NCBI GenBank assembly: GCA_013286235.1
Contig: JABDGE010000003.1
Coordinates: 1-64,000, forward strand
DNA from: Bacteroidota bacterium
Lineage (GTDB): Bacteria; Bacteroidota; Bacteroidia; Sphingobacteriales; Sphingobacteriaceae
Reading direction: 5' to 3'
DNA: 64,000 nt
Shown here: positions 24,851-32,784 of the stretch, in pieces
How the letters are laid out: each line of letters begins with the position of its first letter
Position numbering within the stretch: position 1 is the stretch's first letter
The notes under the pieces: model-generated
The model's database searches: none
What the model saw: the letters and a program-made list of their open reading frames with translations, nothing else
What the model was told of the DNA's origin: nothing
Program-made: the position numbers and the translations under genes

Positions 24851-25333
24851 CTAACTCACCAAATTCCCAAACAACTGCACATGCCAGCTATCCTTAAAAG
24901 GTACTTCCCATTTGGTTTGCAGTTCGTGCAGGTTTTGTACCATATTGTTAAACACGATAGAGTCGGTATTTATAGCGCCTTGCTTGATGAGGTTTTCAAA
25001 AACGTGCCGCGGCGCCGACAGCACTTCAGTGCCTTCGCGGTAGGCCAGGTTGAACCGGTCCAGCAAACTGATGTTGAATTGCTGTTCCAGGTGTTTAATA
25101 AAATGTACTGATTTATCAATGGAGCAGCCACTGGCCCCGGCCTGTCCTTCGTCCACAATGAGTATAATAAACCGGTTATAGCGTATTTCTGCCCCGGCTT
25201 TCAGCTGGTTGTTATGGGCCGTCCAGCCGGTTACAAAGCCGTCCGTCGCCTCCTGAATTTGTGCAGTTTCCGCATCCGAAAGCTTGCGGTTAGCCTGGTA
25301 AACCCATACCCGTGAATTTTGTGAAAATTGCAT
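24851..25333 (-). CDS. Conserved Bacteroidota protein, often mislabelled ABC transporter ATPase
   Basis: 160 residues. The sequence (SRVWVYQANRKLSDAE..., FVTGWTAHNNQLKAGAEIRYNRFIILIVDEGQAGASGCSIDKSVHFIKHLEQQFNISLLDR) is a family I recognise from Bacteroidota genomes, where it is annotated as ABC transporter ATPase although no Walker A or signature motif is present here. The conserved GCSIDKSVHF segment may hold an active-site Cys. Cytoplasmic, no membrane segment. Function unknown. Confidence 0.75.
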   Translation of the reverse strand: MQFSQNSRVWVYQANRKLSDAETAQIQEATDGFVTGWTAHNNQLKAGAEIRYNRFIILIVDEGQAGASGCSIDKSVHFIKHLEQQFNISLLDRFNLAYREGTEVLSAPRHVFENLIKQGAINTDSIVFNNMVQNLHELQTKWEVPFKDSWHVQLFGNLVS

Positions 25334-25428
25334 TTACAAAGCTATCTATTTTATTAATTTATGGTTTAACTTTGTTGTCATCTTAAGATAAGATATTTCT
25401 TTTTGCGCCGAATGTAAACCAACCTGCC

Positions 25429-25893
25429 ATGGGGTTAAAAAATTTACTGATCGCTGTCTCCATCCTGCTGCTCTTGACGGTCAACTACGGCTTTAAGCCT
25501 GCTTTTGACGAGCAAGACTGGTTGGCATGGGTAAACCGCGCCCTCACACAATCGTACGACCAAACGGCCGATGCTAAAGTGAAAAAAGTGGAAATATCAG
25601 TAACGAGCGATTATTTTGTCAGGCTGCGGAAAACCTACGCGAAAAACATGCAGGAATATTATTCGTTCAACCTGCATAAGTTTAACGACTTCGATTATTT
25701 TGGCGATACCAATAGCGGCACCCTTCAGCTAAAAACCATAGCCGACGACATCATCGTTCAAACTTACAACAGCCGTGATGGGGATATCGATTCCATGAGC
25801 ACCGTCCTGAACATCCCTGTAAGAAACGTTGAGCCGGAGCGATTGGACAGCCTGCGGGAGGCTTTTAATTATTTTAAGGCGAAGGGATTGTGA
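25429..25893 (+). CDS. Secreted hypothetical protein
   Basis: 154 residues. A hydrophobic N-terminal segment (LLIAVSILLLLTVNYGF) is a signal peptide or anchor. The rest (DEQDWLAWVNRALTQSYDQT..., VKKVEISVTSDYFVRLRKTY) is mixed alpha/beta with no Cys and no recognised motif. Orientation is divergent from the preceding gene and convergent with the Fe-S gene; a palindromic element overlaps its stop codon region. Function unknown. Confidence 0.7.
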   Translation: MGLKNLLIAVSILLLLTVNYGFKPAFDEQDWLAWVNRALTQSYDQTADAKVKKVEISVTSDYFVRLRKTYAKNMQEYYSFNLHKFNDFDYFGDTNSGTLQLKTIADDIIVQTYNSRDGDIDSMSTVLNIPVRNVEPERLDSLREAFNYFKAKGL

Positions 25894-25922
25894 AGACTTA
25901 CGAAGTTATAAAAACTAAGTCT
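25894..25922. repeat. Dispersed AGACTTA...TAAGTCT element
   Basis: AGACTTACGAAGTT is followed by an AT spacer and AAAACTAAGTCT. The element is the reverse complement, with small changes, of the centre of the 10840-10884 repeat, and it lies between two convergent genes, as a terminator would. Confidence 0.7.
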
Positions 25923-25932
25923 ATTGCGTGTT

Positions 25933-26781
25933 CTACAACCCATTCGCCCTCACGGTGATCTCCGCAATATCCAATACCTGTATCTCTTCTTCTTTGTTCT
26001 CAAGCTTCACCCCGTCCCGCAGCATTGTCATGCAGAAGGGGCATGCTGCTGCGACCACCGTGGCTTTTGATTGCAGGATATCAGCCATGCGTTCCACGTT
26101 GATATCTTTCTTGCCTTTTTCGGGTTCTTTAAACATTTGCCCGCCGCCTGCACCGCAGCAAAGGCCGTTGGACCGGCAGCGTTTCATTTCTACCAGGTCG
26201 GCATCCAAAACCTCCAGCGCTTTGCGTGGGGCCTCGTAAACATTATTTCCGCGGCCCAGGTAGCAGGGGTCATGGTAAGTGATCCGCTTGCCTTTAAAGC
26301 TTTCGCCGCCTTCGGCTTTCAACTTGCCTTCATCAATTAATTGCTGTATGAGTTGGGAATGGTGGATCACTTCATAATTACCACCCAAGCCGGGATACTC
26401 ATTCTTCAGCGTGTTGAAACAATGCGGGCAGCCGGTTACAATTTTTTTGATTTCGTAGGCATTGAGCACCTCAATATTCGTCAGCGCCTGCATCTGGAAC
26501 AAAAATTCATTGCCGGCGCGTTTCGCCGGGTCGCCGGTACAGCTTTCTTCGGTACCCAAAACCGCGAAGCTGATACCCACATGGTTCAGTATTTTGCAGA
26601 TGTCGCGGGTGATGCGCTGGGCGCGCTCGTCAAAGCTGCCGGCGCAACCCACCCAAAAAAGGATATCAGGTTGTTTGCCTTCGGCGGCCATTTCGGCCAT
26701 TGTGGGGATTTTCATTTCGGATTTCGGATTTTTGATTTCGGATTTTTTATTTTTCGCGATTTTTTTTGCGATACTAAACAA
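25933..26781 (-). CDS. CCG-domain Fe-S oxidoreductase subunit (HdrB/LutA-type)
   Basis: 282 residues as drawn. Two cysteine-rich domains are visible: the first around VGCAGSFDERAQ and CPHCFNTLKNEYP, the second around YHDPCYLGRGN and RSNGLCCGAGGGQMF, with a closing CPFCMTMLRDG. Such domains bind a noncubane or 4Fe-4S cluster in heterodisulfide reductase, glycolate and lactate oxidase subunits. With the next membrane Fe-S protein (on the same strand, upstream) it forms an electron-transfer pair. The first 22 residues (KKSEIKNPKSEM) are encoded by a GATTTCGGATTT repeat; ATG at 26713-26715 (MKIPTMAEM) may be the true start. Confidence 0.88.
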   Translation of the reverse strand: MFSIAKKIAKNKKSEIKNPKSEMKIPTMAEMAAEGKQPDILFWVGCAGSFDERAQRITRDICKILNHVGISFAVLGTEESCTGDPAKRAGNEFLFQMQALTNIEVLNAYEIKKIVTGCPHCFNTLKNEYPGLGGNYEVIHHSQLIQQLIDEGKLKAEGGESFKGKRITYHDPCYLGRGNNVYEAPRKALEVLDADLVEMKRCRSNGLCCGAGGGQMFKEPEKGKKDINVERMADILQSKATVVAAACPFCMTMLRDGVKLENKEEEIQVLDIAEITVRANGL

Positions 26782-26876
26782 GGCTATGGCCGTTTCGAAT
26801 TTATTTTATGAACTGCCATCTATAAAGCCACAAACTGCTGCTGCCAACTGCAAACCGCTACTGCAAACTGCCAATG

Positions 26877-28178
26877 CTACTCCTCCCCCGCCCAATTCAA
26901 CCTGTCTGCGGCACTATACTTCCAGGGCGCGCCGTTGTTTTCAACATTCCCGAACATATTGTTCAGGCTGGCAGGGGCTTGTGACTCTTCCATTACCACA
27001 TACCTGCGCATTTCGGTAATAATTTCCAGCGGGTTGATGTTCACCGGGCAGGCGTCGGTACAGGCGTTGCAGGTGGTGCAGGCCCACAGCTCTTCGCGGC
27101 TGATGTAATCGTCCAGCAGCGATTTTCCGTCCTCGTGGTCTTTGCCGTGTTTATCAATGTTATTTCCCACTTCGGTGATCCTGTCGCGGGTATCCATCAT
27201 GATCTTCCGGGGCGACAAAAGCTTACCGGTTTGGTTGGCAGGGCATACCGACGTACACCTGCCGCATTCAGTACAGGTGTAGGCGTCGAGCAGGTTTTTC
27301 CAGGTCAGGTCGGTTACGTCCTTCGCGCCAAACCTGCCAGGCTCTCCCGTTGTTTGCGGCACAAACGACGGATCGATCATCGCCTTTACTTCATTAGTGA
27401 CCGACGCCATATTTGTGAACTGTCCTTTTGGATGCAGATTGGAATAATACGTGTTTGGGAAAGCCATCAGGATGTGGAAGTGCTTGGAATAGGGCAAATA
27501 ATTCAAAAACGCCAGTATGCCGATGATATGGAACCACCAGCAGCACCGCTCTATGATCTCCAGCGACGATGCATTATCCGGCAGCAAACGCCCGATGAAT
27601 TGGCTCACCGGGAAGCTGCCTGCCTTAATGTAATGGCCGTAATTTAACAATTGCAGCTTATGGTCGGCGGCGTTCATGGTTAAAAAGGCCGTCATCAAAA
27701 ATATTTCGATGATCAGGATATAGTTCGCATCGGATCGTGGCCATTTGGTCATCTCCACCCCGCTAAAGCGCTTCAAGTGTGCAATGTTTCGCCTGGCCAG
27801 GAAGGTAACGCAAGCCACCAGCACCAATACCGCCAGTATTTCAAACCCGCCGATCAGTAAGCCGTACAGGCTGCCCAGCAGCTTTGAGAAAATGCGGTGT
27901 GAGCCAAACACCCCGTCGATCATGATCTCCATCACCTCCAGGTTAATAATGACAAAGCCTACATAAATAAAAATATGCATCACAGCAGCCAGCGGCCGCT
28001 TTACCATTTTGCTTTGTCCGATGGCGACCAGCCCCATCGTTTTCCAGCGCAATCCGGGATTATCGGAGAGATCAAGGTCTTTGCCCAACAGGATATTACG
28101 GCGAATTTTACCGGCATTTTTACTAAACAGGTAAATGGCGGCGGCGAGGATGATGATGAATATGATCTGTGCAATCAT
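26877..28178 (-). CDS. Membrane 4Fe-4S electron-transfer protein (HdrC/NarI-like fusion)
   Basis: 433 residues. About five to six membrane segments fill the first ~245 residues (starting IIFIIILAAAIYLFS) and resemble a NarI-type quinone/heme membrane domain. The C-terminal half has two 4Fe-4S motifs: CTECGRCTSVCPANQTGK and CTTCNACTDACPVNINP. With the downstream CCG-domain protein it makes a membrane electron-transfer module that probably passes electrons between a dehydrogenase or electron-transfer flavoprotein and menaquinone. The two genes are separated by 95 bases (161 if the later start is right). Confidence 0.88.
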   Translation of the reverse strand: MIAQIIFIIILAAAIYLFSKNAGKIRRNILLGKDLDLSDNPGLRWKTMGLVAIGQSKMVKRPLAAVMHIFIYVGFVIINLEVMEIMIDGVFGSHRIFSKLLGSLYGLLIGGFEILAVLVLVACVTFLARRNIAHLKRFSGVEMTKWPRSDANYILIIEIFLMTAFLTMNAADHKLQLLNYGHYIKAGSFPVSQFIGRLLPDNASSLEIIERCCWWFHIIGILAFLNYLPYSKHFHILMAFPNTYYSNLHPKGQFTNMASVTNEVKAMIDPSFVPQTTGEPGRFGAKDVTDLTWKNLLDAYTCTECGRCTSVCPANQTGKLLSPRKIMMDTRDRITEVGNNIDKHGKDHEDGKSLLDDYISREELWACTTCNACTDACPVNINPLEIITEMRRYVVMEESQAPASLNNMFGNVENNGAPWKYSAADRLNWAGEE

Positions 28179-28427
28179 TATGCGTGCATAGGAATTTCCA
28201 AATATAGAGGTATTGTTGTAAAATTGTAAGGTTGAAAAGTTGGAATGTTTGGTCTGTTTTTCTGTTTTGCCTGCATGGTAATTTTTTCACTTGAAACATT
28301 CCAGCCTTTCGACGTCGCCGGCAACAATCTAACAATACAACAATACAACAACCTTCCAACATTCTAACATTACAACACCCTCCCCCAACAATTTTGAAAA
28401 AAAATCAAGGCGAAATGAAAAAAATCT

Positions 28428-28435
28428 TACATTTG
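28428..28435 (+). promoter_or_regulatory. Promoter -7 element of tRNA-Phe
   Basis: TACATTTG fits TAnnTTTG and ends 15 bases before the first base of the tRNA. A second element is not evident in the A-rich upstream sequence. Confidence 0.65.
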
Positions 28436-28450
28436 CAGCCCCAACGGGAG

Positions 28451-28523
28451 GGTATCATAGCTCAGTTGGTAGAGCAAAGGACTGAAAATCCTTGTGTCGC
28501 TGGTTCGATTCCAGCTGATACCA
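28451..28523 (+). tRNA. tRNA-Phe (anticodon GAA)
   Basis: All four arms are present: acceptor GGTATCA/TGATACC, D stem GCTC/GAGC, anticodon stem AAGGA/TCCTT around loop CTGAAAA (anticodon GAA), and T stem GCTGG/CCAGC with TTCGATT loop. The discriminator base is A at 28523 and the CCA end is not fully encoded. A hairpin terminator follows. Its 3' end is the likely integration site of the element that starts with the recombinase gene at 28709. Confidence 0.98.
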
Positions 28524-28530
28524 CAGAATA

Positions 28531-28568
28531 AAATAGGTCTTTTTCTAACGAAAAAGGCCTATTTTTGT
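28531..28568 (+). terminator. Terminator after tRNA-Phe
   Basis: AAATAGGTCTTTTTC and GAAAAAGGCCTATTT form a 15-bp stem with one G-T wobble, a TAAC loop and a following run of T. It starts 7 bases after the tRNA. Confidence 0.85.
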
Positions 28569-28708
28569 ATCTACAAGGCATATTCTTTGGCTTAGGGCCA
28601 TTTTGCCGGGACGTTCTGTTCTGGCCGGTTTTACACAAATTTTTGTTAAACTCAGCGAAAAAAAGTTACAAATAAGTTACGAAACTTTTTTCGCCTAAAA
28701 ACCAAAGT

Positions 28709-30052
28709 ATGGCTACTGTAGGCATTAAGGTGTTTAAGCACCACAAAAAAGCAGACGGAACTTACAATGTTAAGATCCGCGTATCACACAAAGGGAGTAA
28801 TCACTACATCGATACTACTCATTTTGTAAACGGTAAACAACTTACCGCTAAATTCAAAGTCAAGGATACTTTTATCCTTGACCTCGTTAATGATACCTTA
28901 AAAGGGTATAGAAAAGTAATAAGTGAACTGGAAGATAAAATCGATCTCTACAATTCAGAAACATTAAGAGATCATTTAGTCGGCAAAGATAAAGAAGTAA
29001 ACTTTATTCAATTTTCTTACGAACACATTGATGAGTTATTTAAAGAAAAGCGGGACGGCTCCGCCAAGACTTTAAAAACGGTTGTACTTAGCTTAATCGA
29101 CTATTTCAAAAAGTCGGTTGTTTTGCCGAAAGAAATCAACGGGGCCATGTTAGTTAAATATGAGGCTTATTTAAGAAAACCGAGAAAAATAACCCGGCCC
29201 GACCAATTCAAAATTCCGCGCACACGGACAGTCGAGGGCATGAAAGATGCCGGGGTTCATAATCATTTGCGTGATCTCCGGATATTGTTTAAGGCTGCAA
29301 TGAAAAAATATAATAAGCCAGAACTTGGTGAAATAAAGATCCCTCATAACCCTTTTGAAAATTATAAGATAGTTGAAGCACCTGAAACTAAAAAAAGAAA
29401 CATCACAGTTCAGCAAATCATCGATATCATGAAATGCGAGGTTAAAGCCGGAAGCAGGCCAGAATTAGCCAGAGATTTATTCACCTTATCTTTTTTCATG
29501 TGTGGTATAAATGCAGTAGACCTTTACGAACTTACAAAAGACAATATTGTAAATGGCCGATTAGAATATAACAGGTCTAAAACTGAAAGCCGGAGGAAAG
29601 ACAATGCATTTATAAGTATCAAAATCGTAAGGGAAGCAAAACCTCTACTTCATAAATATATTGAAAAATTAAGCGTGAGGTATGCGAGTTCCGAAAACCT
29701 GGACCATGCTCTCAATGAAGGTATGCGTCAGCTATGTAAGGCCCTGAAGATGTCCCGGATTACATTTTATTGGGCAAGACACAGCTTTGCTAACATAGCC
29801 AGGAATAAGTGTAAATTGAGTAAAGATTATGTTGGTGAAGCCCTTAATCATCTTGACAGCGAACATAAAACAACCGACATATATATCGAAAAAGATTGGA
29901 GTATTGTAGACAACGTGCAGAGCGAAGTCGTGGTATATTTCCGAAAAGTTTGGAAACTAATACAGAAAAAGGAAAATATCGATGACGTGAAAGAAGTTAG
30001 GGTTGTTAATTTATTTCAATCAATCGTACTCAATCCATTAAAGGCAAGTTGA
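28709..30052 (+). CDS. Tyrosine recombinase/integrase, Bacteroidota type
   Basis: 447 residues: an Arm-type N-terminal domain (about 1-95), a SAM-like core-binding domain (about 100-215) and the catalytic domain (about 225-425). Catalytic residues seen are Arg357-His358 in YWARHSF, a His in EALNHLDS and the nucleophile Tyr392 in TTDIYIE. The first Arg of the classic R..HxxR..Y set is replaced in MCGINAVDLYEL, and the His of HxxR is Tyr, both of which occur in a well-represented Bacteroidota subgroup. Position beside a tRNA gene suggests that it integrates the element into the tRNA 3' end. Confidence 0.93.
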   Translation: MATVGIKVFKHHKKADGTYNVKIRVSHKGSNHYIDTTHFVNGKQLTAKFKVKDTFILDLVNDTLKGYRKVISELEDKIDLYNSETLRDHLVGKDKEVNFIQFSYEHIDELFKEKRDGSAKTLKTVVLSLIDYFKKSVVLPKEINGAMLVKYEAYLRKPRKITRPDQFKIPRTRTVEGMKDAGVHNHLRDLRILFKAAMKKYNKPELGEIKIPHNPFENYKIVEAPETKKRNITVQQIIDIMKCEVKAGSRPELARDLFTLSFFMCGINAVDLYELTKDNIVNGRLEYNRSKTESRRKDNAFISIKIVREAKPLLHKYIEKLSVRYASSENLDHALNEGMRQLCKALKMSRITFYWARHSFANIARNKCKLSKDYVGEALNHLDSEHKTTDIYIEKDWSIVDNVQSEVVVYFRKVWKLIQKKENIDDVKEVRVVNLFQSIVLNPLKAS

Positions 30053-30140
30053 CCATCAATGATTAAATTCCAGCGCATTTTTCATTATTATTTTTGTTAA
30101 AGTTTCTATAAATTTAACTAATAATTTTAAACCTTAACCT

Positions 30141-31235
30141 ATGAAAACTTTCGTGTTTTTATTGACCGGTATCGCAGTAATCACTTCCTGTTCGTCCGTT
30201 CACAACTCTATAAAATTTGCAGAAAGCAAAGCGGATACAATGGCTGACCTGCCGGCAAATATTTTTTCAAATTTGCTTGACCCATGGAACCGCCGGGTTG
30301 ATCAGGCTGATACTGCAATAAATAGCCCCGAAATTATCAGGAATTTGAGCTCAGTTGACACGAATTTATCACACCAGTTTATTTTTGCCGATTTATCCGT
30401 GCCATATTATGTGGTTGACAATGCTCCTTTGGTGGTTAAAATATATGGCGATCCTGAGGGTGTACAAGGAGGGAATTACACCTTGCCAGTGGACACGCAA
30501 ACACTGTTTCCTGAATTGAGCGGAAAAAAGCCCCAGATCAGTGATCCTCATTTATGTATCGTTGACATAGGGACAAAAAAGCTGTATGAGTTGTATGGCC
30601 CCGATTCAGTAGGTCCTAAACTCTGGAAGCACAACGGCGCAGCATTTTTCGATCTTTCTCAAAATGGCATTAACCGGGCGGATGGCTACACCTCGGCTGA
30701 TGTAGCAGGACTTCCGATTTTGCCGGGCCTCCTTCGATTCGACGAACTACGAACCGGTAGTATAAACCACGCCCTCCGTATAACGATAGCGGATAGCACG
30801 GGATTGAACGCCCACATCGGGCCAGCAGCAACTCATCATCCGAAAAATCAGAATGGGGTTTCGCCGGGAGCACCCATTTTATGGCTTCCAATGGGAGCAC
30901 GATTGAGGCTACGCGCCAGTGTAAGCGAAGCACACTTATCGCCTGACGGACTGGCAATTGTCCGTTGCCTGAAAACATACGGAGCGGTGGTTGCCGACAT
31001 CGGCCCGCCATTTGCCATCTCTGGCACACAAGATATTCGATTTAAAAGCGATGCTGCGATGTGGCGGGCAGACACGACCAATAATAAAATTAGCTGGACG
31101 CTGCGGCTATCTGATAGTACGGGCACACGTGATATACGCTGGGGAGATTTCCAAGTCATCAAAATTGCGCCGGGTGATTTGGATACATTGATTAGCAGCC
31201 TACCGCCGCCTAAACAATATGTGAAGAAAAAATAA
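30141..31235 (+). CDS. Secreted lipoprotein of a conserved beta-rich family
   Basis: 364 residues with a lipoprotein signal (MKTFVFLLTGIAVITSC, lipidated Cys17). The conserved stretch GLPILPGLLRFDELRTGSINHALRITI, then GAPILWLPMGARLRLRAS, ALKTYGAVVAD and FAISGTQDIRF, closely follows a family of secreted proteins found in actinobacteria, myxobacteria and plants that carry 'LPGLVRYDEV..G.I.HALRFTV', 'PMGLRVRLKAS' and 'LKTYGM.VADNG'. No enzymatic activity is established for it to my knowledge. It lies directly after the recombinase gene as the first cargo gene. Confidence 0.65.
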   Translation: MKTFVFLLTGIAVITSCSSVHNSIKFAESKADTMADLPANIFSNLLDPWNRRVDQADTAINSPEIIRNLSSVDTNLSHQFIFADLSVPYYVVDNAPLVVKIYGDPEGVQGGNYTLPVDTQTLFPELSGKKPQISDPHLCIVDIGTKKLYELYGPDSVGPKLWKHNGAAFFDLSQNGINRADGYTSADVAGLPILPGLLRFDELRTGSINHALRITIADSTGLNAHIGPAATHHPKNQNGVSPGAPILWLPMGARLRLRASVSEAHLSPDGLAIVRCLKTYGAVVADIGPPFAISGTQDIRFKSDAAMWRADTTNNKISWTLRLSDSTGTRDIRWGDFQVIKIAPGDLDTLISSLPPPKQYVKKK

Positions 31236-31562
31236 AGTTCAGTAGAGATATTGACAGTCGCAAATAAAACAATCATTAACGAGCGTAATAAAACAATTAT
31301 TTGTAAAGCGAATATGGTATAGACATTGCCTTAGTAATTTCACACTTAGGCACTTATATAAGGGGCAAATTTTGAGACCGAAAATAATCGCGAACTGATT
31401 GTCACATTAACAAAGTCCCTTTTTATGCGCGTCTCAGAAGCTTCGACTTATAATATATCATGGCATGAAGGTATATCTCCCACAAAAATTAAGACAGGTC
31501 AAATCAACTCCAAAGATGACAAGAGTTTTCGTAAATTGCTGCGATAAACCTGATCTAATCAA
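31236..31562. other. Intergenic region with a possible gene remnant
   Basis: 327 bases. A plus-strand frame without a start is open from 31362 to a stop at 31545-31547; its later part from ATG 31425 would give a 40-residue product (MRVSEASTYNISWHEG...). The composition is protein-like, so it may be the tail of a lost gene, but it is too short to call. The rest is AT-rich with no visible RNA gene. Confidence 0.35.
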
Positions 31563-32078
31563 ATGCGCATTTTTTTATTTTGGACTCTGCTGATAATTGT
31601 TTTTGTGACTCCAGATAGCTCGAGCCAGACTAATGAACTATCTCCGTTAAAACTGGGTGATCTCTTTAAAAAAACCGACCAAATTTTTTCCAGGCACCCG
31701 GATTCAGCAATTGCAATGGTAAATTCGGCATATCACTTTGCAATACGAAATAAGGATTTAATAGCTCAAGTCAGATGCTTGAATACCCTTGCCTATTATA
31801 ACTTCTATGCCAACTTTGGGGACAAAGGTGAACGCGATGCGATCAAAGCGGTTCAAACCTCTCGGCACCTAGGCTTAGATTCTTTGATTGGAGATGCTTA
31901 TGTCACATTGGGAAGCATATTGTCCGGCGGGTTTAGGTTTAAAGAAGCTATAGAGGAATACCAACTGGCGCAACAATATTATCCGGCTAAAAAAATGCCT
32001 GCCCGGATGGCTCTTGTATTCTTTGATCTTGGACGTTGCTATCGTGAGATGGGGGTAATTCCGGCATGCATCGATTGA
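31563..32078 (+). pseudogene. Truncated TPR protein, N-terminal fragment of a sensor-type protein
   Basis: 171 residues with a signal peptide (MRIFLFWTLLIIVFVTPDSSSQ) and three to four TPR-like helical repeats (CLNTLAYYNFYANFGDKGERD, IGDAYVTLGSILSGGFRFKEAIEEYQLA, MALVFFDLGRCYREMG). In Bacteroidota this layout is the start of long TPR proteins that end in a histidine kinase or LuxR-type DNA-binding domain. The frame stops abruptly after one helix of a repeat (GVIPACID), with no later domain in the following sequence. It is best read as a broken gene. Confidence 0.6.
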
Positions 32079-32261
32079 TCATTGATGGGATAGAAGCTCA
32101 TATTAGATATATAATGTTGCGCTTCGTACCTCGTCCCGCAAAGTACCACCTGTATGTTTAAACTAAATGTCATTTAGGAGATTATGACGCACACTTTTTA
32201 TAACTTTTAGTGCACCGCTTATTAACACATGTGAAAAAACAGGAAGATTGTAAGTGTAAGC

Positions 32262-32784
32262 TCAATGCCTGGTGAACAGGCCCGGCGCGACAAAATCACC
32301 CTCCGGCCAATCCGGTTTCTTCATGTCCGCAATGATGCCGGCAACTTTGGCTTTCCGCGTGTCATTGTAAATGATCATCCTACCCATCAATTCGCTGTAG
32401 GGAACCGGTCCGAAATACCTGCTGGCCTGGCGCTCCGTTAGTACCACGTTGCCCTTACTCGCTAAGGAATCTGGATTGCCAGCCAGCCAACGGCAGGGAA
32501 ATATTTTAAAAAGGCCGGGGCTTAACACCAACACATTTGGCGGGTATTTCGCGGGTTCCGGTTTTTTTAAACTGTAAGCGGGAACCCGCCAGGCCGGGAA
32601 TGGTGACTTTCGCATAATAGGTTTCAGTCAAAATATGGTCGGCCGGTCTTGACAGAAAGTGCATCTGCTGGTCTTTTTTATACCAAACTATAAAAAATAT
32701 GAACAGGCAAATGACCAGGCAGATGTATATGGCTATGGCAAGTTTCGCGGTTCTCATCGGCTTTTTAGTATTTATTTTGGTCAA
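32262..32784 (-). pseudogene. Frameshifted and truncated ABC permease fragment (MacB-type periplasmic region)
   Basis: Two overlapping minus-strand frames together resemble the front part of a MacB/FtsX-type permease: 32784-32506 has one membrane segment (AIAIYICLVICLFIFFIVWY) and ends off-frame; 32615-32262 continues with PNVLVLSPGLFKIFPCRWLAG and GNVVLTERQASRYFG...GRMIIYNDTRKAKVAGIIADM, the MacB periplasmic-core pattern. The join is near 32580-32600. The fragment ends after about 150 residues with no FtsX domain. The start overlaps the stop of the S41 peptidase gene upstream by 20 bases. Confidence 0.7.

Noticed and set aside
28300-28385. Repeated CAACAAT/CTAACA phrases before tRNA-Phe, possible CRISPR-like array
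   Set aside because: Units are short, irregular and have no spacers; simple sequence slippage explains them. No CRISPR array or cas gene is seen in the window.
31425-31547. 40-codon plus-strand frame as a gene
   Set aside because: Too short, and the open frame extends upstream without a start; better described as a possible remnant.
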